Source of the DNA: Mucilaginibacter sp. OK268
Lineage (GTDB): Bacteria > Bacteroidota > Bacteroidia > Sphingobacteriales > Sphingobacteriaceae
NCBI RefSeq assembly: GCF_900103125.1
Contig: NZ_FNJV01000005.1
Location: 310,001 to 374,000, forward strand
DNA length: 64,000 nucleotides
Direction of reading: 5' to 3'
Positions 26,410 to 35,151 of the stretch are shown here, one piece after another (within the stretch, counting starts at the first letter, position 1; each line of letters begins with the position of its first letter). Made by a program: the position numbers and the translations under genes. The notes beneath the pieces are model-generated. The model searched no databases. It worked only from the letters and a program-made list of their open reading frames with translations, and was not told the DNA's origin.

Positions 26410-27870
26410 TTACTTTAAAATTTGTTTAATTGATGGCCTGGTAACCCATCCTGTAAAGCCCCCGCCTTCTTTTATAAGATCAGCTTTTGTTTTTTTATCC
26501 TTGTCATCTAAATCTTTATTATAATAGAAAACCAATCTATCTAAAATGGTATCCTCATCATAGATTCCGATTCCAAACCCCCTGAATTTTCCGTCGCCAT
26601 AGTATATTACATTCTCACCTTGCCATAAGCCATTTGGATGCTTGGTTCCATAGTCGGCAAAGTTTTTAAAATAGCCATGATCACCCGGAATAAGCTCACT
26701 TATTTTTTGTTTTGTGGGTAACTCTTCAAATTTGTCCGAACCTACAAGTGACTTTAAAAGATCGGCACCCGAATTGGCAATCACCAGGCCAGCACCAGCC
26801 GGAAACATTTTGTTAAATTTATCCTTGCCTAAGGCCTGTAGCAAAGCATAATATTCTACCGCGACAGACAATGTGAGGCATTCAAGCTCAGTACCCGCGT
26901 TAGGCCTAAACATATCTTCTATTGCGTCTGATGAATTTTTCCCTGCGGGGAACGGTACTTTCGCAGTAAAATGATAATCCTCCGTTTTATCCCAGTATAA
27001 CGGATTCAAAGTGCCACCGGGATGACCTTTTGTTGGATAGTGACAACAATTAATACTTTTATCGTTGGCGATGTCCATGCCCTTTATGGCATTGCTCCTG
27101 ATACGGATCTCGGTTCGGTAAGCTTCCCAATCTTTAAAATCATATTCTGGACTGGCACCATTGTTATGCCAATCCAATACAATTTCTAATCCCTTATCTC
27201 CAAATGTATCTTTTACTATTTTTTTGTATTGATCATCAACCGTCATTACCGTGTTACCGATCATTATTTTTCGCTGCACTGATGGAAGCGCTTTTTCTTG
27301 TTGCACTACATGGGTTAATTCATGTGCTAATAACTTTTTGCCGCTGTCGGTTTCAGGCGAATATTGCCCCGAGTTAAAAACGATATTATTACCGGTAGTA
27401 TAGGCTAATGCGTTGATTGATTGAGCAGATTTTGCCGCTATCGCACCGGCATGGATACGTACGTTTGAGAAATCATGACCAAAACGTGGCTCAAAAAAAC
27501 GGCGGCTTCCCTCTGGTAACGCTTGGCCTGATGAACCTAATGAACCCACATAATTGTCCAACTCATTCGCCCCTTGCACATCCGCACCCAAACTCTCCTT
27601 GCGATGCAGTTTTTCTTCATCTTCACAATGCTGGCATTTGCGTTGTATGCCATCGTCAACAGGTTTAAAAAAGCCGTTTTCATTGTGAGCAGGAATAGCC
27701 ATCCGCATAACCCGATCGGCCATAGTATCGGCTTCCTGCTCATAAATGTCATTGGGCTGATTTACCCTGAGCTTCGGCTGAATAACGGGCTTAAAAAAAG
27801 ATTCGCCAAAAAGTATCCTGTTCCCCCCCTGGCTCTGATGTTCACTTGATATGGGTTGATTCTTTTGCAC
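26410..27870 (-). CDS. eCIS cargo: DUF4157 plus Tgl-like transglutaminase domain
   Basis: Protein of 486 aa. It has the shared leader (residues 31-57), the C-x-x-C segment I-Q-R-K-C-Q-H-C (75-82) and a DUF4157 domain (about 103-191) with H-E-L-T-H at 183-187. Residues about 230-450 resemble the Bacillus spore-coat protein-glutamine gamma-glutamyltransferase Tgl. The points of match are an E-C pair at 330-331 for the nucleophile, P-G-D-H-G-Y-F-K-N at 395-403, W-Q-G-E-N-V-I-Y-Y-G at 416-425 with E419 at the catalytic Glu place, and G-F-G-I-G at 431-435. The inferred activity is cross-linking or deamidation of glutamines in a target cell. The family call comes from remembered motifs, not a search. 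Confidence 0.72.
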   Translation of the reverse strand: MQKNQPISSEHQSQGGNRILFGESFFKPVIQPKLRVNQPNDIYEQEADTMADRVMRMAIPAHNENGFFKPVDDGIQRKCQHCEDEEKLHRKESLGADVQGANELDNYVGSLGSSGQALPEGSRRFFEPRFGHDFSNVRIHAGAIAAKSAQSINALAYTTGNNIVFNSGQYSPETDSGKKLLAHELTHVVQQEKALPSVQRKIMIGNTVMTVDDQYKKIVKDTFGDKGLEIVLDWHNNGASPEYDFKDWEAYRTEIRIRSNAIKGMDIANDKSINCCHYPTKGHPGGTLNPLYWDKTEDYHFTAKVPFPAGKNSSDAIEDMFRPNAGTELECLTLSVAVEYYALLQALGKDKFNKMFPAGAGLVIANSGADLLKSLVGSDKFEELPTKQKISELIPGDHGYFKNFADYGTKHPNGLWQGENVIYYGDGKFRGFGIGIYDEDTILDRLVFYYNKDLDDKDKKTKADLIKEGGGFTGWVTRPSIKQILK

Positions 27871-27939
27871 GTCTTTTTAATTTATTTATCAGTTGCTAAT
27901 ATTTGTTAATCTGGCTTTATATTTCTTAATGTTTCAGGA

Positions 27940-29325
27940 TCACGGAGTAACTGCACACATACCATCCAGGGCCTGGATCATGAAATTAAGAACAGCCACA
28001 TTTGTTTTTCTCGCATTTATCTCGTCAGCAACCCAATCATGGGGATCATTTATTGCTTTGTTAAGGGCTGTTGTACCAGCACCATTCGCTTGTTCCAGCT
28101 CCTTTACATGAACATGATGCACCTGCTCATGTGCAAGTGTATCCGTTTCATGGAGCTTTCCGCATTTACCCGGAACCGGTTTCACCTTTATATCACCAGA
28201 TGTTGGATCTGTAGTTCCTGCTGTTTTTGTTTTAACTCCTATTTTTTTCAATTCAGATAATACACATGCTTCCACTGTTTTCCCGTCAACCACTCCTGGT
28301 TGTGTTTCGCATTTTTCATAAAATGGAATAAAAAACTGAGTACCAGCAATAGCTCTTTTTAATTCTTGCTGACAGCCGCAATGCGAAGTATTGATGTCTG
28401 TTGGTTTAAAAACCTGAAAACCATTTTTTACTTTTTGTTCTGTCTCAGTTTGCTTTTCTGCCTGTAATTCTTCCAGAATGATCATCATAGTTACCGGGCC
28501 TACTTTTCCGTCTTGGGCAACTCCCTGCTTAAACTGAAATTCAGCAACAGCCAACACAAATTCCTCATCAATAACAGTTGAATCATTGGTTCCTATAACA
28601 TCTCTGACCTGTTTAACAGCCTCTTTGGTACCAAATACACTTTTATTAACTCTTATAGCATCCTTAATATCTACCTTGGATAAAATTCGTTTAGTTACAC
28701 CTGCGGCGGCACCCTGAGGCTCAATGGCAAGCTCTCTTTGAACAATAGTATTGTTTTTGACCGCATTTTGCTGCACCACATGAGTAAGTTCATGCGCCAT
28801 CAGTTTTTTCCCGCTGTCGTTTTCTGGTGCGTATTGCCCGCTGTTAAATACGATATTATTCCCCGTAGTATAGGCCAACGCGTTAATAGACTGTGCTGAT
28901 TTTGCTGCTACTGAATCTGCATGGATACGCACATTTGAAAAATCGTGTCCTAACCGGGGTTCGAAAAAACTCCGGCTGCTCTCGGGTAACGCTTGCCCCG
29001 ATGAACCTAATGACCCTATATAACTATCTAATTCATGACTACCCTGTACCTCTGCACCTGAATTTTCTTTGCGATGTACTGTTTTTTCCTCTTCCTCACA
29101 ATGCTGACATTTGCGCTGTATACCGGTAAGCGCGGATTTAAAAAAAGCGTTTTCATTTTGAGGCATACCGGTCATCCGCATAACCCGGTCAGCCATGTTA
29201 TCAGCTTCCTGCTCGTAAACGTCATTGGGCTGATTTACCGTGAGCTTTGGCTGAAAAAATAGCGGTTTAGAAGCCGTGTGATTTTCAGGCTTACCGACAG
29301 GGTTGATATGTTGGTGCGAGTTCAA
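27940..29325 (-). CDS. eCIS cargo: DUF4157 plus second HExxH metalloprotease-like domain
   Basis: Protein of 461 aa with the shared leader (23-51), C-Q-H-C (73-76) and DUF4157 with H-E-L-T-H at 178-182. A stretch at about 256-284 (F-Q-F-K-Q-G-V-A-Q-D-G-K-V-G-P-V-T) looks like a peptidoglycan-binding-type repeat. The C-terminal part contains a second zinc site, H-E-Q-V-H at 399-403, with D-E at 434-435 as possible third ligand or helper. Several cysteines (316, 318, 339, 354, 388, 457) may form disulfides. The predicted role is a zinc peptidase toxin delivered by the particle. The exact peptidase family was not recognised. Confidence 0.7.
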   Translation of the reverse strand: MNSHQHINPVGKPENHTASKPLFFQPKLTVNQPNDVYEQEADNMADRVMRMTGMPQNENAFFKSALTGIQRKCQHCEEEEKTVHRKENSGAEVQGSHELDSYIGSLGSSGQALPESSRSFFEPRLGHDFSNVRIHADSVAAKSAQSINALAYTTGNNIVFNSGQYAPENDSGKKLMAHELTHVVQQNAVKNNTIVQRELAIEPQGAAAGVTKRILSKVDIKDAIRVNKSVFGTKEAVKQVRDVIGTNDSTVIDEEFVLAVAEFQFKQGVAQDGKVGPVTMMIILEELQAEKQTETEQKVKNGFQVFKPTDINTSHCGCQQELKRAIAGTQFFIPFYEKCETQPGVVDGKTVEACVLSELKKIGVKTKTAGTTDPTSGDIKVKPVPGKCGKLHETDTLAHEQVHHVHVKELEQANGAGTTALNKAINDPHDWVADEINARKTNVAVLNFMIQALDGMCAVTP

Positions 29326-29335
29326 TGTTAAGTAT

Positions 29336-31186
29336 TTAATTAAGTTCTAAAGTATATGTCCCCTTTACGCTTGGCACGCTGATACCTGTAGTTTCTGACC
29401 TGGCTTCGAGCCTGATAAAAGGGCCGGCAGATACTGCAGATAAAGCAACACCATAGTCTCCGCCTTTACCAGGATCGCCTATGATCTGGCGTGATGCCCC
29501 GGCTTTATATTCGCCGCCTTGTTCCTTAGCTGTAAAAACATGTAAGCGGGTATGATCTGGTAAAAAGTCAATATGCATGTCCAAACCAATTCTGGCTTTA
29601 TCCCCATTGCCAATTTTTATGGAATCAGGTGTAACGAATTGTTTCTTTTCGCTAGCAGGAACCGCTTCATCATCCATCTTTTTACGTGCATCCATGCACA
29701 TTTTCATATCTGTCCCTGCAACTGTACACACATCAAGGTTATTGGGATGAGGGGCGTTATCCATAATAGAAGTAGGGTCATTATACCCGGCTGGTTTCGA
29801 TAGTTCCTTCCTGAACCAGTATAATCTATCCTCAAGCACCATGTTGTCGTTACGTGCTTGATAGTCAATGTAGTTATACCGGTCTACTTCATATGCCATC
29901 ATGTGGTGCAATTCATGAGCAAAGCCTTTAGGGGCACCGCCAGACCAGTTAGTTGCGTCTTCCCATTTTTCTGGATTTACTCCTGCTTTAAATGTATCCG
30001 GACCGGCTACGTCAACAAATGTGAGCGAAACGATATAGCCTTTTGTGGATGCCGCTTTTTCAATCCCATCCTTCATTTGTTTAATTTTATTCACCTCATC
30101 CATTGTGCCCGTACCCGTAGGCGTTAGCATTACTTCTGCCTTTATTACAATATCTGTAGGCGATCTGCGGTCAATATAATAAGCGCCACCTCCCCATTTG
30201 CCAACAACCCGTTCAAAAGCCCCGGCCCTGGCGGGATCTTTCGCGGTATTTTCCTCCATATCTTTATTTTTTGCCTCTTCTGGTTTAGCCACCCTAACAG
30301 CTTCGTCTGCAACCGCTGTATCGGTTTTTGCATTTGTTATAGTGGTAATTTGGGCAGGTGTTTGGGTCACCGTTTTAAAAAGTAATTGGAACTGCGTTAA
30401 ATAGTACGAATTCTGTTCGGCAATAGGTTTTTTCTTTATTTCAGTAATAATTTCCTCTGCAAGTTTTCTCTTAGCAGCATCCAGAGCTTTATAAGCCGCT
30501 TCTGCCTTGATATCTTTAATCAATTTATCACGGTCAATTATTGCCTGTGCATCCCCTTTACCCGGGGCACGCTGAATTAACTTGGGCTGTATACCCTTGC
30601 CTTGCTGTACTACGTGGGTTAGTTCATGCGCCATTAATCGTTTGCCGCTATCACTTTCGGGCGAAAACTGCCCGCTGTTAAAAACAATATTATTGCCTGT
30701 GGTATAAGCCAAAGCGTTAATGGATTGCGCCGATTTTGCGGCTACAGAATCAGTATGGATGCGTACACCCGAAAAATCTTGCCCAAAACGTGGCTCAAAA
30801 AACTGACGGCTGCTTTCAGAAAGAGGCTGTCCTGACGCACCAAGTGAGCCCACATAGTTATCCAATGCATGGCTGCCCTGTGTTGCTGCATCTGAATTTT
30901 CTTTACGGTGCAGTTTTTCTTCATCTTCACAATGCTGGCACTTGCGTTGGATGTTATCAGAAACCGGCTTAAAAAAGCTATTTTCGTTATGAGCCGGGGT
31001 GGTCATACGCATAACCTTATCAGCCATGCTATCAGCCTCCTGTTCGTAAATATCATTAGGCTGATTTACCGTAAGCTTAGGCTGAATCAAAGGACCAAAA
31101 AACGGTGCATTCCCCTTTCTTTCTCTACTTGAACAAGTGGGTTCGGCATTTATCCGCCTGGTTTGTATAGTATCAGTTACATTCAT
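29336..31186 (-). CDS. eCIS cargo: DUF4157 plus C-terminal zinc metalloprotease-like domain
   Basis: Protein of 616 aa: leader (35-71), C-Q-H-C (83-86), DUF4157 with H-E-L-T-H at 187-191, then a charged helical spacer (about 210-320). The C-terminal catalytic-like domain has H-E-L-H-H at 424-428, R-L-Y-W-F-R-K-E-L at 454-462, and S-I-M-D-N at 473-477, a possible Met-turn. Residues about 515-616 form a beta-rich tail. The zinc ligands would be H424 and H428, with a third unknown. It is likely a peptidase effector. It lies 10 bases upstream of the preceding cargo gene with no immunity gene between. Confidence 0.72.
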   Translation of the reverse strand: MNVTDTIQTRRINAEPTCSSRERKGNAPFFGPLIQPKLTVNQPNDIYEQEADSMADKVMRMTTPAHNENSFFKPVSDNIQRKCQHCEDEEKLHRKENSDAATQGSHALDNYVGSLGASGQPLSESSRQFFEPRFGQDFSGVRIHTDSVAAKSAQSINALAYTTGNNIVFNSGQFSPESDSGKRLMAHELTHVVQQGKGIQPKLIQRAPGKGDAQAIIDRDKLIKDIKAEAAYKALDAAKRKLAEEIITEIKKKPIAEQNSYYLTQFQLLFKTVTQTPAQITTITNAKTDTAVADEAVRVAKPEEAKNKDMEENTAKDPARAGAFERVVGKWGGGAYYIDRRSPTDIVIKAEVMLTPTGTGTMDEVNKIKQMKDGIEKAASTKGYIVSLTFVDVAGPDTFKAGVNPEKWEDATNWSGGAPKGFAHELHHMMAYEVDRYNYIDYQARNDNMVLEDRLYWFRKELSKPAGYNDPTSIMDNAPHPNNLDVCTVAGTDMKMCMDARKKMDDEAVPASEKKQFVTPDSIKIGNGDKARIGLDMHIDFLPDHTRLHVFTAKEQGGEYKAGASRQIIGDPGKGGDYGVALSAVSAGPFIRLEARSETTGISVPSVKGTYTLELN

Positions 31187-31207
31187 TGGTTATAGGTTTA
31201 AAAAAAA

Positions 31208-32596
31208 TTAAAACACCATCCATTTTGCATCTTTTTTACCGGTCGCTTTTTCAATTTCGGGTTTTGTCATTTTGTCAATTGCGGCTGCAAACATCACATA
31301 ATGCCCTCTTTTTACTTCGTTTCCCATAGACATGATGCCTGACGAATTTTGTATAAGTAGTTCGTTGGCTGCAACTTCGTCAACTACATCCTTAACCCCG
31401 TCATAATGGGTTGGATCATCGCCGAAATATTTAATTTTTGAACCATGGATTTCAGGTTTCTCATCAACATATTCATCGCCTAACCCAATCATATGCCCAA
31501 ATTCATGTGCGGCTACATTCTGATTAGTTGTTTTTGCTTTTGGACTATTTGATAAAAACACGCCTACATTTACTCTCCTGAATTTTGCATCTTCAGTAGC
31601 CCCTTCTTCCCCTGCGGTTTTGTAAAAAGAAAGACACAGATGATCAAGCGTGCCTAGCTCTTTTTCTACTGCTCTTATTCTTTTTTCGCTTAATTTCTTG
31701 TTATAAGCTGCATAGCCTTCTGAGCTTGCACGGCCCACGTAACTCAATGTGTATTGACATTCTTCTGGATTATCTGTGGCAGGTATGGCTTGTATAAAGC
31801 TCTTTATTTTTTCAATATCTTCTTTACAATCGGCATTGATTACATCGTTATCAAAATCAAAATTACCTACCTGCTGAATAAAATCAGCTTCATCTAATTT
31901 TTTATTCTCTTCTGTTGTTGGATCACGCAGATCTAATTTTGCGGTATGTGTGGTTTCTGAACCCTCTTTTTTATTAGCAGACGTTACTCTTGAACGATAT
32001 CTTTTTTTGGTATCGCCAGGTTTTACCACATCAATAACTGTATTGGCATCTTTTGCATTGGCCTTTACTTGTGCTGTAACATCCACCTCGCACATATAGG
32101 AGGCGAAACCGGGCTCAGCAAGAGCAAGAAGATGTTGTTTACTCCATTTATCGTGTATGCTTTTCACAAAATCAGTCTCAAAAGTTGATTGCTCACTTTT
32201 TGTAACGGTTGCGGGATAATTCATATGTACACCATGCGATATAAAAAGCGTTCCTGTGCTTGGCACAGGTCCTGCTACATCATATTTGGCATTGAAAGTG
32301 GGAAAGTTTTCGTTGAAATTGTTGACTGTGAATTCTGGTGGACCCGGTGCTGGTTGCTTTTGAATAATAGTAGCGGGAACCTTACGTTGAACAGTTGTTT
32401 GCGTCGGTTTAAAAAAAGTGTTTTCATTATGAGTTCCACCAGGCATCCGCATAACATGATCAGCCATGTTATCAGCCTCCTGCTCGTAAATATCATTGGG
32501 TTGATTTACTGTAAGCTTTGGCTGAAAAAATAGCGGTTTAGAAGCTGATGAATTCAACTGGTTTTCAGATTTGGTTATATGATTTATTAAGTTCAA
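31208..32596 (-). CDS. eCIS cargo: leader, OmpA-like domain and metzincin-like protease, no DUF4157
   Basis: Protein of 462 aa. The shared leader is at 22-51 and V-Q-R-K follows at 69-72, but the DUF4157 domain and the C-x-x-C pair are absent. Residues about 248-350 resemble an OmpA C-terminal domain (Y-V-G-R-A-S-S-E-G, then L-S-E-K-R-I-R-A-V). Residues 364-374 are H-E-F-G-H-M-I-G-L-G-D, the extended zinc motif HExxHxxGxxD, and S-S-G-I-M-S-M-G at 418-425 is a Met-turn-like segment. A metzincin-like endopeptidase is therefore likely. Together with the gene at 25469 it shows that the leader can occur without DUF4157. Confidence 0.74.
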   Translation of the reverse strand: MNLINHITKSENQLNSSASKPLFFQPKLTVNQPNDIYEQEADNMADHVMRMPGGTHNENTFFKPTQTTVQRKVPATIIQKQPAPGPPEFTVNNFNENFPTFNAKYDVAGPVPSTGTLFISHGVHMNYPATVTKSEQSTFETDFVKSIHDKWSKQHLLALAEPGFASYMCEVDVTAQVKANAKDANTVIDVVKPGDTKKRYRSRVTSANKKEGSETTHTAKLDLRDPTTEENKKLDEADFIQQVGNFDFDNDVINADCKEDIEKIKSFIQAIPATDNPEECQYTLSYVGRASSEGYAAYNKKLSEKRIRAVEKELGTLDHLCLSFYKTAGEEGATEDAKFRRVNVGVFLSNSPKAKTTNQNVAAHEFGHMIGLGDEYVDEKPEIHGSKIKYFGDDPTHYDGVKDVVDEVAANELLIQNSSGIMSMGNEVKRGHYVMFAAAIDKMTKPEIEKATGKKDAKWMVF

Positions 32597-32620
32597 TTTA
32601 TAAATTTTAATGATACTACG

Positions 32621-34033
32621 TTATGGCCTAAAGAGTTTAAAATCGAAAAGCTCGCCTGCTATGTCCCTTGAATTATCTCCGTGTATATTTGCGTTAGGAA
32701 AAACATCCTCGCTCGAATTTGCTGTTTGAATTATCTTCGGAGAATTGTATGCACCGGTAATGAGATTTGCCAGGTTCATTTCTTTTTCCCTCTGGTCCGT
32801 GCCTTTCACGTCATCATAAATTCCCTGTGCATTAAGTGGTGCTTTTATTCCTGCGTGTACAAAACCAAAACGCGTTTGCCAGTCAGCTCCGCGATTGGCC
32901 ATCATCCGGTCTAATAATATCCTGATTTCTTTAGCTGCAGCTTCAATGGCGTATTGTGGTATTTGCAAGCGCCTGTTAATTGCCATTCTTTTATCTTTGT
33001 CTGCATCTTCCATCCATCTGGCTGCATAACGGCTTAGTCCTGGACGTACCGCATTGGTAACCATCTGTTTATACGCCTCTTTACCTTCCTGTTCGGTAAT
33101 ATCATCAAACAGGTTATCATTTTTAACAGTATCAATCTGGATCTGAGCGATACCTAATGAACCTTTTGTTACGCCAAGTTCAGACTGCAATATATCTTTA
33201 TAATCAATATCTGCCAGTTCATTTAAAATTACAAGAGCCAAAAGTTGAACCGGAACCACATTATTATTTGCACTTTCCTTAAGCTGACTTTCGTAAGCGC
33301 CCAGCTTTTCGATGTACCATTTTTTCCGGTCATCCGCAGACATATTAAATAACTTCTGTATGTCCATACCTTTTAGGGATTTCATTGGTAGATTTGTTTT
33401 GGGAGTTTTAGTTTCCCCCAGCGTAGGCTCTTGCGGAACACGGCGAATTGTTCCTATTTCTGTTAAATTCTGGTTTTTCTGTTGCACCACATGGGTAAGC
33501 TCATGGGCCATCAACCGTTTTCCACCATCACTTTCGGGCGAGTACTGGCCGCTGTTAAACACAATATTGTTGCCGGTGGTATAAGCCAGGGCATTGATAG
33601 ACTGTGCCGATTTTGCAGCGACGGAATCTGTATGTAATCGAACATTTGAAAAATCCTGGCCAAAGCGCGGTTCAAAAAATTGGCGGCTACTTTGGGGTAA
33701 AGCTTGACCGGATGATCCCAATGATCCAACATAATTATCCAGTTGATAGCTGCCTTCTACCTTGTCGGCAGAAGTTTCTTTACGATGAAGTTTCTCCTCA
33801 TCCTCACAATGTTGGCACTTACGCTGGATGTTATCCCCAACCGGTTTAAAAAAAGTATTTTCATTATGATCTGGTATAGCCATGCGCATAACCCGGTCAG
33901 CCATGGCATCAGCTTCCTGCTCGTAAACATCATTTGGTTGGTTTACAGTAAGCTTAGGCTGAAAGAATGATTTGGATAGAGATAATGAATCCTTTATTCT
34001 TTCTTGTTTCCGGATATGTTCTGCTGATTTCAA
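32621..34033 (-). CDS. eCIS cargo: DUF4157 plus lysozyme/transglycosylase-like domain
   Basis: Protein of 470 aa with leader (23-51), C-Q-H-C (73-76) and DUF4157 with H-E-L-T-H at 177-181. The C-terminal region (about 255-400) is helical. It contains L-L-A-L-V-I-L-N-E-L-A-D with E272, then G-S-L-G-I-A-Q-I-Q at 291-299. The layout of a Glu on a helix followed about 20-25 residues later by G-x-x-G-x-x-Q-I is that of soluble lytic transglycosylases and goose-type lysozymes. If so it would cut peptidoglycan or a chitin-like glycan. The similarity is weak, and a non-enzymatic helical domain is possible. Confidence 0.65.
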   Translation of the reverse strand: MKSAEHIRKQERIKDSLSLSKSFFQPKLTVNQPNDVYEQEADAMADRVMRMAIPDHNENTFFKPVGDNIQRKCQHCEDEEKLHRKETSADKVEGSYQLDNYVGSLGSSGQALPQSSRQFFEPRFGQDFSNVRLHTDSVAAKSAQSINALAYTTGNNIVFNSGQYSPESDGGKRLMAHELTHVVQQKNQNLTEIGTIRRVPQEPTLGETKTPKTNLPMKSLKGMDIQKLFNMSADDRKKWYIEKLGAYESQLKESANNNVVPVQLLALVILNELADIDYKDILQSELGVTKGSLGIAQIQIDTVKNDNLFDDITEQEGKEAYKQMVTNAVRPGLSRYAARWMEDADKDKRMAINRRLQIPQYAIEAAAKEIRILLDRMMANRGADWQTRFGFVHAGIKAPLNAQGIYDDVKGTDQREKEMNLANLITGAYNSPKIIQTANSSEDVFPNANIHGDNSRDIAGELFDFKLFRP

Positions 34034-34051
34034 TGGGTATAATAATTTTTA

Positions 34052-35092
34052 TTATGGTTTATATAAGCCTTTTTTTGGATTCCAAAATGTTGCTTTCGGT
34101 GCAGTCAGGTCCAGTTTACCTACTTGATTTTGACAGGCTTCAGAACAGTCCACATATTCATCTTTAGCTAAACTCCTCCCTAACTCCTGGTTGTTTACAT
34201 CCTGGGTATAACTATCATGGGGTGCCCGGCCAATTTTCCGCTCAATTTCCCGCCCATACTCCCGGCCCCGGCCGGCCATGTATGCTGCCGTGCCACCACA
34301 TCTCTTTTTGGCACAGCACGCTGCATAACAATGCCCATAGGCATCCCAAACATTGTTCGAAACGTCGGCATGAGTTTGCTCATAGTACCACTCACTGAAA
34401 TCGTCTGTGGCTGTTTTCATTAAAGATTTGCATGGTTTTAAACAATTATATTTCCAATAAGCATAAGCCCCTCCAAGGGCAGCACCTGCAGCAACTGGGA
34501 CCCATGGGAAGGTTTTAACTTCGGCGCCTTTGCCTTGCTGTACTACATGAGTTAACTCATGAGCGATTAGTTTTTTACCGCTGCTGCTTTCCGGAGCATA
34601 TTGACCGGTATTGAAAACGATGTTATTACTGGTAGTATAAGCTAATGCATTAATGGATTGTGCCGATTTTTCTGCTTCTGAACCGGTATGGATACGTACA
34701 TTGGAAAAATCCCGCCCAAAACGAGGTTCAAAAAACTGGCGACTGCTTTCGGACAAAGCATGCCCAGAGGAACCTAATGATCCTACGTAATTATCCAGTT
34801 GGTAACCACCTTGCACTTCGCCACCGGAGGTTTCCTTACGGTGTATTTTCTCCTCCTCTTCACAATGCTGGCACTTCCGCTGAATACTATTCGCAGCCGG
34901 CTTAAAAAAAGCATTTTCATTTATTGCAGGCATGCGCATTACCTTATCCGCCATAGCATCAGCCTCCTGCTCGTAAATATCATTAGGTTGGTTTACGGTA
35001 AGCTTAGGTTGAAAGAAGGACGAAGCAGCCAGGGATATATCACGATGCGAATTGCGTTTTACTGGCTCAATATTTTGTTTTTCTTTTGACAT
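34052..35092 (-). CDS. eCIS cargo: DUF4157 plus Cys-rich C-terminal domain
   Basis: Protein of 346 aa, the shortest DUF4157 cargo here: leader (26-54), C-Q-H-C (74-77), DUF4157 with H-E-L-T-H at 178-182. A hydrophobic Gly/Ala segment at 196-214 may be a membrane helix. The C-terminal 130 residues contain ten cysteines, including C-Y-A-A-C-C and C-S-E-A-C. The pattern D-A-Y-G-H-C-Y-A-A-C with Q-D-V-N-N-Q-E-L-G-R about 45 residues on resembles the D-A-x-x-H plus N-N-x-x-G-R layout seen in some polymorphic toxin domains (DUF6973-like). The activity is unknown. Confidence 0.68.
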   Translation of the reverse strand: MSKEKQNIEPVKRNSHRDISLAASSFFQPKLTVNQPNDIYEQEADAMADKVMRMPAINENAFFKPAANSIQRKCQHCEEEEKIHRKETSGGEVQGGYQLDNYVGSLGSSGHALSESSRQFFEPRFGRDFSNVRIHTGSEAEKSAQSINALAYTTSNNIVFNTGQYAPESSSGKKLIAHELTHVVQQGKGAEVKTFPWVPVAAGAALGGAYAYWKYNCLKPCKSLMKTATDDFSEWYYEQTHADVSNNVWDAYGHCYAACCAKKRCGGTAAYMAGRGREYGREIERKIGRAPHDSYTQDVNNQELGRSLAKDEYVDCSEACQNQVGKLDLTAPKATFWNPKKGLYKP

Positions 35093-35151
35093 ATAAACCT
35101 ATTCTGATAGTTCCCGTTTATTTAAAAATTCAATTATTAGTTGTGCATCCT

